From Antedon bifida (Eukaryota; Echinodermata; Crinoidea; Comatulida; Antedonidae): a stretch of DNA of 64,000 nucleotides. Numbering within the stretch: the first letter of the stretch is position 1; the number at the start of each line of letters is the position of its first letter. Under the pieces are notes generated by a model. It did no database searches and was not told where the DNA came from. It saw nothing but the letters and a program-made list of their open reading frames with translations. A program made the position numbers and the translations under genes. The stretch lies in the NCBI GenBank assembly GCA_963402885.1, contig OY727099.1:26059001-26123000 (forward strand), read 5' to 3'. This document shows, piece by piece, positions 46,657 to 62,770 of the stretch.

Positions 46657-46717
46657 TAACTTTGACTGCCGATTTGACAGTAAGAGAAAATAGTGTTTCC
46701 TCCATCATCATTGTCAT
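46657..46717 (-). CDS. NR2E1: Candidate alternative first coding exon of NR2E1
   Basis: On the minus strand an ATG at 46717, preceded in frame by TAA (seven codons upstream), opens a 61-nt exon: MTMMMEETLFSLTVKSAVKV, then a donor A|GTAAGT. It ends in phase 1, exactly what the exon starting at 42876 needs; joining would give a 379-residue protein with ...[13 protein letters not shown]. It starts MTM like the proximal exon (44328). Phase match, donor and upstream stop support it, but no transcript evidence is available. Confidence 0.5.
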
Positions 46718-48260
46718 CAGTCGCTCGTCGTCTTCTTACCTCGAAAACATCTCTTGTGGACCAGAGAGCCGATCTTGCGTAATTTACCTACTATCCGATA
46801 AACTAGCTTCAAGATTTTTATGATCCGCGGTTATTTGGAAATAGAGTATGGGAACGAAGCAGGTGGAGACCGCGCGGTGCTTAATTCCGTTCGGAGCACC
46901 CTACTTGTCTGCCGGCAGTCAAAAGTCTACGTTGTGATTGGTCAGTTGTCTGATGATGCACTAGCGAATCGCCGTGTGTAAACGCGCGTACAAAGTCATT
47001 TGGCTTTGTTGATTGGTAAATGAAATAGGCGATCAGTATTAACAAACATACTTGTGTTATAAAATTCCTTTTTGTCGGGCTGATGAAACGTGTGCTAATT
47101 GTAGTGAAATGACTTATGTTTGCTAATTGTTGGTAGTACATAGCTTTTATGGAGCTATTAATCTTAAATGCCAAACGGCGGGGCATACACATGAATATTG
47201 TTGTCGAGTCGTCATTTTGATCGTTTTTTTTATGTATTAGCCTACCGTCCTCCATTGTTTTATGTTTCCATAGGAACATTGTGTACGCTGTATAGAGTAT
47301 ACAATTTGAATAGAGACATGGATAGATATACAATCTGTATATGTGGATAGATACTGTAAAGCCCAACATTTTCGCGAGGTCTTTATTTTCGCGATTGAAC
47401 TACGATCGCGAAAAATTCCCAACAATTTCTATACAATTTGTATAGACATATGGATAGATAATTTGTATGGATACTGTACTTGGATAGATATACAATTTGT
47501 ATCAGACACCATTTAAAAACTCAAAATAGATGTTTAATTTATATTAAATAATCAAATAATTCCGCAACAATCCAAAGGCATGGTGGGTAATATCAAAAGA
47601 CATTTGACTGCAGCCCAGAAGTGGTATTCAGTTCATGGAGTTGTAATTTGTAGCTTGGTTGTAATTAGTTGCTTGGTTGTAATTAGTTATTTGCAATGTA
47701 CCTAAAGCTCTGTCTACACTATCAAACTTGTGTGACAAAAAATGTGATGTGCCCAAATATGGAAATAATGATGTCATAGTTTGATAGTGTAGACATAGCT
47801 TTAGTTGCAGTTAGTACCTTAGTTGAAATAGGAAACATTATAATTCAGAAAAAAAGAAAAAATCATTTAATTCATAAATAATTTATTTGAAAAGCATTTA
47901 TGGTCTAGGATTAGTGGTAACGTTTAATGCTATGTATATGTGTTTAATTTAACTAAATATTTTTACCATTTTTTCAGCTTTCAGAATGAATCGACATACA
48001 TTAACATACTTAAATATTATGAGGAACCATACTAAAGTCGCCCGGTTCAGATGTCTTGTTTGTGAGGCGGCAGTTCGAATCGCAAACTGTACACTTATCA
48101 TATGTCCTTGGTAAGATATTTTATGGATTTTTATTACTAATTAATGAATATTGTGTAAACTTTGTTGTTGTTGCTTTACATATTTTAGATGTTATACAGA
48201 TGGAAAGAATTTCCGATTTTATTGGATGAAATAAATGCTGCCAAAGGGCAGTGCATTATT
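46718..48260. other. Intergenic region between CCDC83 and NR2E1
   Basis: 46.78-47.0 kb is less AT-rich than its surroundings and could be the distal NR2E1 promoter. 47370-47420 has a TTTTCGCGAGG / TCGCGAAAA inverted motif of a foldback repeat. 47704-47803 is a separate foldback element. 48030-48075 has a tRNA-like 'gcggcagttcgaatcgc' box, too weak to call. No gene is supported. Confidence 0.4.
47704..47803. mobile_element. Foldback MITE, family 'AAGCTCTGTCTACACTATCA'
   Basis: Begins AAAGCTCTGTCTACACTATC and ends with the inverse GATAGTGTAGACATAGCTTT, about 100 bp in all, with 'gtgatgtgcccaaatatgg' inside. A longer relative is at 54934-55068. Confidence 0.75.
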
Positions 48261-48266
48261 TTTATT
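48261..48266 (-). terminator. Poly(A) signal of CCDC83
   Basis: AATAAA on the minus strand about 35 nt past the CCDC83 stop codon. Confidence 0.55.
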
Positions 48267-48300
48267 ATTAAACAATTAAATATTTAATACTAAAAAGTAA

Positions 48301-51300
48301 TCAGGTAGTAGCTAGCTTATTGACCATGTCTTCAGTAACTGGCCAAATATCAGGCGCTGATAACTTTGCTTCCACTTCTTTATTTGACAGTTTCTTAGGA
48401 GGATGAATTGGTTTCTGTTCTCCACTGATGCTCAACAACTTTAGCTCCACAGGACCAAGTTTTAAGTATTCCTATTAAGAGAAAATATCCGAACTTTGTC
48501 ACATCTATAATAGCACTATACCAAAATGTTTACCTTATCTCTTAAAACACACGACTGATACCGTACGAGAGTGTTACTATTGCTATTCCTTACATCAAAT
48601 TCTTCATCTTCATATCTCAGAAGACATTCAGTAGGGTCATCATCCAGATGGTCATCATCCACATGGTCACTCTCCGCACCAGAGGAAGCACCGTCTTCAC
48701 GCAGTTTCAAACTAGCTAATTTGGCTTCTACCGCCCTCTGGGTTGCACTGAGAGGTCTACTACCTGTAAGAGAACACACATTATTGACAATTAATATAAA
48801 AACACAACTTTATTCTAATTTGGCTCTTCCAACATTTTGTTTAATATAAATTCAAAATATTGTACTTATTCTTGTATATTTTTAATAATAAATTCTTCAA
48901 TTTATGACGATAAGCTAAATCCTATGATAGCTACCCAATATTATTTTTTATTAAATATTATGTAAAATAAATAAATGGCATTTATAATTTTGACTGAAAT
49001 ATGCACAAACCTGATACAACCTTTGAACTTGTTGGTTCAATTTGAGATAAATCATTTTCTAACAGTCCAAATTTACGTTGTGTGTCTTCGTCAGAATATT
49101 GTGATAGGAAAAAGTTTCTGTCAAATGAAAAGTAAAAGTTTTTTAAAGATTTTTTAAAATTTATAATTTGGTTACCCTAATATCTAGTGGTGTATCTAAT
49201 ATATCAAATTGTACACCTGTTTATGCTAATATTAATATTTAAATATGTAGTGCACCTGGATATTTTGAGGTCAGAAACTTTACAGTCAAACAGTTCACTC
49301 ATAATACCAAGGTTTTCATGTTCTAACTCCTCAACTTCCTCTTGTAAAGAATTTTTCTCCTCTCTATGAATGTGAGTCTACAAAGAAAATAAGAATATTA
49401 TAATACACTGTGGTGTGTTTAAGGTGGTGCTACTGAGGGAGCTACCTTGTACCACCCTGCACCTTAACAATTTAAAATTATTAAATTAATAATTAAGTAA
49501 ATGCTAAATAAAAGTGTATAGCATGGTATAAACGTAGATCTCGAGTACACCAGCAGTGAAGTCAACCGATACTAAGTATCCGTCAATGACGGCCATGTGT
49601 CTTCAGAAGAAGACGGCTACAGGAACAGTAACAGTAGACACTTTTGGCTATTGGATTCAAATTGTTTAGCTTCTGGATTCACTTGGATGCATTCCAAGAC
49701 ATGCTTCGCTAGTGATATTTTCAATTTATTTTGTTGAAGTAACCATTCAATTTTATAAAAACAATGACAATATAAACCATTAATTCACCTCTCTTTTTAA
49801 CCAGTCATTATCTTTTACTTCTTGAGTGCTAAATTTATCTAAAGTTGTCATTGCTTTCTGAAAAAAATAATTAAAAAACTGATGTTAAAATATACAATGT
49901 CAATTCGTTCTATGCTGCCTAATACAGTAGAGGGTGCTATGACATTTAATAACAAACATAAGCACCTCCAAACAATAGAGGGTGCTATATTAAGATATAT
50001 TCATTAGTTACCAGATGTTCTATTTGTTTTAAACTTGTAAAAATAGTAATAGATTTTATATAAATTTTCCAAAAGATGACTTCATACACACCTCTGATGC
50101 AATGTACTTTTGCTCATCTAAACGTTGCTCAGTTGATTTGCGAATTTCATCTTTTGCTACACCTAATGTTTTCTCTAAATGCGCTTTAAAAAGAACAAAA
50201 TAAAAAATATGTTGGATATAAGTTTACTAAAAGAACGAATAAATATTTCATGATCTGAAAGACTTTTGGGCATATAGTTTTTGTAAACTGTGCTTTATAG
50301 TATATGGATTACCTTGCATTTCAAGTTGGGCATACAGTTTTTGTAAACTGTTCTTTATAGTATATAGATTACCTTGCATTTCCAGGAAGCTGTTTTGCAT
50401 GTCACCAAGTTCATGTTCCAGAACAATGATTTGTTTGGTGTGCACATGACTTCCCTTTTCCTTGTAGTTCTGCCATTTAGTCACATGACCTTTAGCTTCT
50501 TCAACTTCAAGCTTCCTCTTTGCAATCTCCTGCTCAATTCCTAAGAGAAAAATGAAATAAATCACATTTTTAAGAAGTAATATAAACATTTGATAGTTAT
50601 TATTAAATACTTTTATAGACTATGGTAAATTGGTACCATAAATGTAGCTTTGCCAAGGCCGTAGCGAGAGGTTAAAAACAGACGAGGCAAAGATGCTTTA
50701 AATATACAACCTGTGTTGGGAATTGGTGGGTGGTGAAAATTGAAAATTTCAGATGAGGGGAGCACCTCGTCTGCCTCAGGCTGGTTATGGTCCTGTTTGC
50801 ATAGGTTAACATTTAACAGTTTAAATACAACTGGTTACTTTTCATTGCCAAATTGTATTAGCCAAAATTGTTTACGAACATTTGTCATTTGCTAGGAAAA
50901 TAAGACTATTCTAACACCTTCGATATGTTTAAGTTCTTGTTTTTCTGTCGCCCATTTCTCTTTCATCGTTGTCTCTACTTCTGCTTTGCTAATCACAGAT
51001 TTCTGCTCTACATCTTTGTCATCGTCTTTCGCTTCTTTTAATAATGTTTTAATGTGGTAAAGTTGTTCTTCTTTTAAACGCTGGTTCTGTAAGATAAAAA
51101 CATTTCAATTATAAATAAAGTGTTTTTTGTTTTCAGATACAAGTAGAGTCCCTGCTTGAGACCAGTTACCATCTCATTAGAACTCACAACACACTTACTC
51201 GTTCTTTATGCCTTGCGTTCTGTTCTTCCAATCCTTTGATTTCATACATAAATTCTTCAAGGCTTTTCTCTTTTATATTTATTCTGAAATTAAACATAAA

Positions 51301-51529
51301 GAATTTATATTTTGTAGTGCATGAAGGTAGGTACACACATTTTAATATAATATTTTCAATTTATTGAATCATAATTAAGTTAATTGTCATTTCAACAAAC
51401 TTACTGATAAGCTAATATCGCTTCCTTTATTGTCATTTCAGGCTCACTTGGTTTTTTTCCTTTCTTCCCACCCTTTTTCTTTCCACTTTTCTTGCCACTT
51501 CCACCTTTTTTCTTTCCTTTCTTCCCCAT
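48301..51529 (-). CDS. CCDC83: CCDC83 orthologue, coiled-coil protein, ten coding exons
   Basis: Coding exons (minus): 51529-51405, 51283-51199, 51086-50918, 50540-50373, 50183-50092, 49857-49789, 49377-49256, 49117-49011, 48763-48534 and 48471-48301. All junctions are GT-AG with matching phases, giving 445 residues. The N-terminus is a Lys/Gly-rich tail (MGKKGKKKGGSGKKSGKKK). The conserved core follows: EFMYEIKGLEEQNARHKERN, RLKEEQLYHIKTLLKEAK and MKEKWATEKQELKHIE, a long coiled coil matching vertebrate CCDC83. An acidic stretch (DHVDDDHLDDDP) comes next, and the conserved end is EYLKLGPVELKLLSI...KPIHPPKK. The family's molecular role is poorly known; the human gene is testis-biased. It is divergent from RIOX2. 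Exon 4 has two tandem splice donors. Confidence 0.9.
50266..50385 (-). repeat. 60-bp tandem duplication across the CCDC83 exon 4 donor
   Basis: Two 60-bp copies both contain ATGCAAG|GTAATC, so donors lie at exon ends 50373 and 50313. Read through on the minus strand, the two copies encode LEMQGNLYTIKNSLQKLYAQ and LEMQGNPYTIKHSLQKLYAQ. The 60-nt spacing keeps the frame. Confidence 0.9.
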
Positions 51530-52194
51530 GCTATGTATTTAGTTAATTCTGTTTCAACACACCTTCAAATTAAAACACTATGATGAAGACATTTCAGTCA
51601 ATATTTATTATTTTATTACAAAATAAATTATAATATTAATAATGAATCAAAATTTGACTTTTACTTAGGAACCTGGGCGCAGAGAGTAATTGAATGTAAG
51701 GCGATATATAACAACAGTGAAGCGTGGAAATGATACCTCCATCCATGAGTGAAGTATCTAATTCTAAGCAAGCACGGAAGGCGCCAGGTCCTCCTGTCCC
51801 TCTCTTATCCTACCTACTACTAGGCTACCTAAAGGCCTACTAGCTAGGTAGAGTGTACTGTTATGTTACAGTAAGCTCGTAAACTCGATTAGGTATAACC
51901 TTGTTGTGACAGTCTTACTCACTGCTGTACTCTCTTGAGTTAAGAGCCTGAAACCTCTAGGCCAGGGCTACTTTAATAAACCCACTTAATTTTTATTATA
52001 TGAATATCGTAAACAAATCCACCAAAAAATCCCAAAAATCACAACACAAAATTAAAAACAAAATGTTGACAGGCGCCACAAGCGTCTGTATCTTAGTAAC
52101 ATAGTTGTGGTAGGTCCAGACGTACATGAAAGAGAAGCACATGTTTTCACGCTTCGGTGGTTTTGATAAACAGATTTTTTTTTTTTATTCCAAC
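51530..52194. promoter_or_regulatory. Shared divergent promoter region of CCDC83 and RIOX2
   Basis: The start codons of CCDC83 (minus, 51529) and RIOX2 (plus, 52195) are 665 bp apart with no gene between. Initiation elements are not obvious. A bidirectional promoter is inferred from geometry only. Confidence 0.4.
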
Positions 52195-56243
<4,049 letters not shown>

Positions 56244-56293
56244 CGAGAAAAACTAAGAAAAAGTTATTAACGTCAACTTTCTGATATTTCAAA

Positions 56294-56299
56294 AATAAA
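56294..56299 (+). terminator. Poly(A) signal of RIOX2
   Basis: AATAAA 51 nt after the RIOX2 stop codon. The satellite array starts about 100 bp further on. Confidence 0.6.
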
Positions 56300-57305
56300 T
56301 ATGTTATCGTACATCCATCTTTTCCTTTTTTATTTTTACAGTGACAAAATTGTCGACGTTTTCCCTTTTTTTCAACCATTGACCAAAATTCAACCCTTTT
56401 ACTACTAATATGTACTAATAGTGCAGGGAAATTTGCGAAAAATGGTCGATTTTCGACCTTTTTTATTTTTGGGCATAACTAGTTACTATGGCTCTATGAC
56501 CCTTTTATTTTTCGATAAAACTATGTATATTATGGCTCTATAAGTTGTTGTAAAGCAATATATGCGCACAAATAGCGATATTATCGCATAATTATTGAAT
56601 TTTAAAAAGTCGATATTTTGGGCATTTTTCGAAAAAATCCCTGTACTATAATAAAAGGGAAATTTTAGAAAAATGGCCAATTTTCGACCGATTTATTTTT
56701 TGACATAAATGGTTACTATAGCATAATAAACATGCGCAGAGTCGAATAATGGGTTCTGCGCATGTCAATTATGCTATAGTAACCATTTTTATCCAAAAAT
56801 TAAAATGTCGAAATATGGCCATTTTCTGAAAAAATCCCTGTACTATAGTAAGGGAATTTTTCGAAAAATGGCCAATTTTCGACCCTTTTATTTTTTGACA
56901 TAAATGGTTACTATAGCATAATAAACATGCGCAGAGTCGAATAATGGGTTCTGCGCATGTCAATTATGCTATAGTAACCATTTTTATCGAAAAATAAAAA
57001 TGTCGAAATATGGCCATTTTCTGAAAAAATCCCTGTACTATAGTAAGGGAATTTTTCGAAAAATGGCCAATTTTCGACCCTTTTATTTTTTGACATAAAT
57101 GGTTACGATAGCATAATAAACATGCGCAGAGTCGAATAATGGGTCCTGCGCATGTCAATTATGCTATAGCAACCATTTTTATCAAAAAATAAAAAGGTCG
57201 AAATTTGGCCATTTTCTGAAAAAATCCCTGTACTATAGTAAGGGAATTTTTCGAAAAATGGCCAATTTTCGACCCTTTTATTTTTTGACATAAATGGTTA
57301 CTATA

Positions 57306-58085
57306 GCATAATTGACATGCGCAGAGTCGAATAATGGGTTTTGCGCATGTCAATTATGCTATAGTAACCATTTTATCGAAAAATAAAAAGGTCGAAATTT
57401 GGCCATTTTCTGAAAATATTCCTGTACTATAGTAAGGGAATTTTTCAAAAAATGGCCAATTTTCGACCCTTTTATTTTTTGACATAAATGGTTACTATAG
57501 CATAATTGACATGCGCAGAGTCGAATAATAGGTTCTGCGCATATCAATTATGCTATAGTAACCAATTTTATCAAAAAATAAAAAGGTCGAAATTTGGCCA
57601 TTTTCTGAAAAAATCCCTGTACTATAGTACAAGGAATTTTTCGAAAAATGGCCAATTTCCGACCCTTTTATTTTTTGACATAAATGGTTACTATAGCATA
57701 ATTGACATGCGCAGAGTCGAATAATGGGTTTTGCGCATGTCAATTATGCTATAGTAACCATTTTATCGAAAAATAAAAAGGTCGAAATTTGGCCATTTTC
57801 TGAAAATATTCCTGTACTATAGTAAGGGAATTTTTCAAAAAATGGCCAATTTTCGACCCTTTTATTTTTTGACATAAATGGTTACTATAGCATAATTGAC
57901 ATGCGCAGAGTCGAATAATAGGTTCTGCGCATATCAATTATGCTATAGTAACCAATTTTATCAAAAAATAAAAAGGTCGAAATTTGGCCATTTTCTGAAA
58001 AAATCCCTGTACTATAGTACAAGGAATTTTTCGAAAAATGGCCAATTTCCGACCCTTTTATTTTTTGACATAAATGGTTACTATA
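57306..58085. repeat. 390-bp dimeric higher-order repeat, two copies
   Basis: 57306-57695 is repeated essentially unchanged at 57696-58085, including diagnostic variants ('gaaaatattcctgta', 'catatcaattatgc', 'agtacaaggaat'). It is a two-monomer unit copied in tandem. Confidence 0.85.
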
Positions 58086-59429
58086 GCATAATATACATGC
58101 GCAGAGTCGAATAATAGGTTCTGCGCATATCAATTATGCTATAGTAACCAATTTTATCGAAAAATAAAAAGGTCGAAATTTGGCCACTTTCTGAAAAAAT
58201 CCCTGTACTAAGTACTAAGGGAATTTTTGAAAAATAGCCAGTTTTCGACCCTTTTATTTTTTGACATAAATGGTTACTATAGCATAATAAACATGCGCAG
58301 AGTCGAATAATGGGTTCTGCGCATGTCAATTATGCTATAGTAACCATTTTTATCCAAAAATAAAAATGTCGAAATATGGCCATTTTCTGAAAAACTCCCT
58401 GTACTATAGTAAGGGAATTTTTCGGAAAATGGCCAATTTCCGACCCTTTTATTTGTTGACATAAATGGTTACTATAGCATAATAAACATGCACAGAGTCG
58501 AATAATGGGTGCTGCGCATGTCAATTATGCTATAGTAACCATTTTTATTGAAAAATAAAAATGTCAAAATTTGGCCATTTCCTGAAAAATCCATGTACTA
58601 TAGTAAGGAAATTTTTCGAAAAATGGCCAATTTTCAACCCTTTTATTTTTTGACATAAATGGTTACTATAGCATAATAAACATGCGCAGAGTTGAATAAT
58701 GGGTTCTGCGCATGTCAATTATGCTATAGTAACCATTTTTATCGAAAAATAAAAAGGTCGAAATTTGGCCATTTTCTGAAAAATTCCCTGTACTAAAGGG
58801 AATTTTTCGAAAAATGGCCAATTTTCGACCCTTTTATTTTTTGACATAAATGGTTACTATAGCATAATTGACATGCGCAGAGTCGAATAATAGGTTCTGC
58901 GCATATCAATTATGCTATAGTAACCACTTTTATCAAAAAATAAAAAGGTCGAAATTTGGCCATTTTCTGAAAAAATCCCTGTACTATAGTACAAGGAATT
59001 TTTCGAAAAATGGCCAATTTCCGACCCTTTTATTTTTTGACATAAATGGTTACTATAGCATAATATACATGCGCAGAGTCGAATAATAGGTTCTGCGCAT
59101 ATCAATTATGCTATAGTAACCAATTTTATCGAAAAATAAAAAGGTCGAAATTTGGCCACTTTCTGAAAAAATCCCTGTACTATAGTAAGGGAATTTTTGA
59201 AAAATGGCCAGTTTTCGACCCTTTTATTTTTTGACATAAATGGTTACTATAGCATAATAAACATGCGCAGAGTCGAATAATGGGTTCTGCGCATGTCAAT
59301 TATGCTATAGTAACCATTTTTATCCAAAAATAAAAATGTCGAAATATGGCCATTTTCTGAAAAAATCCCTGTACTATAGTAAGGGAATTTTTCGGAAAAT
59401 GGCCAATTTCCGACCCTTTTATTTTTTGA

Positions 59430-62400
59430 CATAAATGGTTACTATAGCATAATAAACATGCGCAGAGTCGAATAATGGGTTTTGCACACGTCAATTATGC
59501 TATAGTAACCATTTTATTGAAAAATAAAAAGGTCGAAATTTGGCCATTTTCTGAAAATATTCCTGTACTATAGTAAGGGAATTTTTCGAAAAATTGCCAA
59601 TTTTCGACCCTTTTATTTTTTGACATAAATGGTTACTATAGCATAATAAACATGCGCAGAGTCGAATAATGGGTTCTGCGCATGTCAATTATGCTATAGT
59701 AACCGTTTTTATCGAAAAATAAAAATGTCGAAATATGTCCATTTTCTGAAAAAATCCCTGTACTATAGTAGGGGAATTTTTCGAAAAATGGCCAATTTTC
59801 GACCCTTTTATTTATTGACATAAATGGTTACTATAGCATAATAAACATGCGCAGAGTCGAATAATAGGTTCTGCGCATATCAATTATGCTATGGTAACCA
59901 ATTTTATCGAAAAATAAAAAGGTCGAAATTTGGCCACTTTCTGAAAAAATCCCTGTACTATAGTAAGAGAATTTTTCGAAAAATGGCCAATTTTCAACCC
60001 TTTTATTTTTTGACATAAATGGTTACTATGGCATAATAAACATGCGCAGTTGAATAATGGGTTCTGCGCAAGTCAATTATGCTATAGTAACCATTTTTAT
60101 CGAAAAATAAAAAGGTCGAAATTTGGCAATTTTCTGAAAAAAATCCCTATACTATAGTAAGGGAATTTTTCGAAAAATGGTCAATTTTCGACCCTTTTAT
60201 TTTTTGACATAAATGGTTACTATAGCGTAATAAACATGCGCAGAGTCGAATAATGGGTTCTGCGCATATCAATTATGATATAGTAACCAGTTTGATCGAA
60301 AAATAAAAAAGTCGAATTTTGGCCATTTTCTGAAAAAATCCCTGTACTATAGTAAGGGAAATTTTCGAAAAATTGCCAATTTTCGACCCTTTTATTTTTG
60401 ACATAAATGGTTACTATAGCATAATAAACATACGCAGAGTCGAATAATAGGTTCTGCGCATATCAATTATGCTATAGTAACCAATTTTATCGAAAAATAA
60501 AAAGGTCGAAATTTGGCCATTTTCTGAAAAAAATCCCTATACTATAGTAAGGGAATTTTTCGAAAAATGGTCAATTTTCGACCCTCTTATTTTTTTACAT
60601 AAATGGTTACTATAGCATAATAAACATGCGCAGAGTCGAATAATGGGTTCTGCGCATGTCAATTATGCTATAGTAACAATTTTTATCGAAAAATAAAAAG
60701 GTCGAAATTTGGCCATTTTCTGAAAAAATCCCTGTACTATAGTAAGGGAATTTTTCGAAAAACGGCCAATTTTCGACCCTTTTATTTTTTGACATAAATG
60801 GTTACTATAGCATAATAAACATGCGCAGAGTCGAATAATAGGTTCTGCGCATATCAATTATGCTATAGTAACCAATTTTATCAAAAAATAAAAACGTCGA
60901 AATTTGGCCATTTTCTGAAAAAATCCCTGTACTATAGTAAGGGAATTTTTCGAAAAACGGCCAATTTTCGACCCTTTTATTTTTTGACATAAATGGTTAC
61001 TATAGCATAATAAACATGCGCAGAGTCGAATAATAGGTTCTGCGCATATCAATTATGCTATGGTAACCAATTTTATCGAAAAATAAAAAGGTCGAAATTT
61101 GGCCACTTTCTGAAAAAATCCCTGTACTATAGTAAGAGAATTTTTCGAAAAATGGCCAATTTTCAACCCTTTTATTTTTTGACATAAATGGTTACTATAG
61201 CATAATAAACATGCGCAGAGTCGAATAATGGGTTTTGCACACGTCAATTATGCTATAGTAACCATTTTATTGAAAAATAAAAAGGTCGAAATTTGGCCAT
61301 TTTCTGAAAATATTCCTGTACTATAGTAAGGGAATTTTTCGAAAAATTGCCAATTTTCGACCCTTTTATTTTTTGACATAAATGGTTACTATAGCATAAT
61401 AAACATGCGCAGAGTCGAATAATGGGTTCTGCGCATGTCAATTATGCTATAGTAACCGTTTTTATCGAAAAATAAAAATGTCGAAATATGTCCATTTTCT
61501 GAAAAAATCCCTGTACTATAGTAGGGGAATTTTTCGAAAAATGGCCAATTTTCGACCCTTTTATTTATTGACATAAATGGTTACTATAGCATAATAAACA
61601 TGCGCAGAGTCGAATAATAGGTTCTGCGCATATCAATTATGCTATGGTAACCAATTTTATCGAAAAATAAAAAGGTCGAAATTTGGCCACTTTCTGAAAA
61701 AATCCCTGTACTATAGTAAGAGAATTTTTCGAAAAATGGCCAATTTTCAACCCTTTTATTTTTTGACATAAATGGTTACTATGGCATAATAAACATGCGC
61801 AGTTGAATAATGGGTTCTGCGCAAGTCAATTATGCTATAGTAACCATTTTTATCGAAAAATAAAAAGGTCGAAATTTGGCAATTTTCTGAAAAAAATCCC
61901 TATACTATAGTAAGGGAATTTTTCGAAAAATGGTCAATTTTCGACCCTTTTATTTTTTGACATAAATGGTTACTATAGCGTAATAAACATGCGCAGAGTC
62001 GAATAATGGGTTCTGCGCATATCAATTATGATATAGTAACCAGTTTGATCGAAAAATAAAAAAGTCGAATTTTGGCCATTTTCTGAAAAAATCCCTGTAC
62101 TATAGTAAGGGAAATTTTCGAAAAATTGCCAATTTTCGACCCTTTTATTTTTTGACATAAATGGTTACTATAGCATAATAAACATACGCAGAGTCGAATA
62201 ATAGGTTCTGCGCATATCAATTATGCTATAGTAACCAATTTTATCGAAAAATAAAAAGGTCGAAATTTGGCCATTTTCTGAAAAAAATCCCTATACTATA
62301 GTAAGGGAATTTTTCGAAAAATGGTCAATTTTCGACCCTCTTATTTTTTTACATAAATGGTTACTATAGCATAATAAACATGCGCAGAGTCGAATAATGG

Positions 62401-62770
62401 GTTCTGCGCATGTCAATTATGCTATAGTAACAATTTTTATCGAAAAATAAAAAGGTCGAAATTTGGCCATTTTCTGAAAAAATCCCTGTACTATAGTAAG
62501 GGAATTTTTCGAAAAACGGCCAATTTTCGACCCTTTTATTTTTTGACATAAATGGTTACTATAGCATAATAAACATGCGCAGAGTCGAATAATAGGTTCT
62601 GCGCATATCAATTATGCTATAGTAACCAATTTTATCAAAAAATAAAAAGGTCGAAATTTGGCCATTTTCTGAAAAAATCCCTGTACTATAGTAAGGGAAT
62701 TTTTCGAAAAACGGCCAATTTTCGACCCTTTTATTTTTTGACATAAATGGTTACTATAGCATAATAAACA
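59430..62770. repeat. About 1,754-bp (nine-monomer) higher-order repeat, two copies
   Basis: Variants such as 'ttttgcacacgtcaattatg' (59480 and 61233), 'gatatagtaaccagtttgat' and 'cagttgaataatgggttctg' recur at an offset of 1,753-1,754 bp. The match runs from about 59430 to 61020 against 61180 to 62770. A further copy of part of it recurs about 1,170 bp (six monomers) later, near 63150. Confidence 0.85.

Noticed and set aside
46881-47369. 162-codon minus-strand frame upstream of NR2E1
   Set aside because: No recognisable domains and no splice pattern; it overlaps repeat-like sequence.
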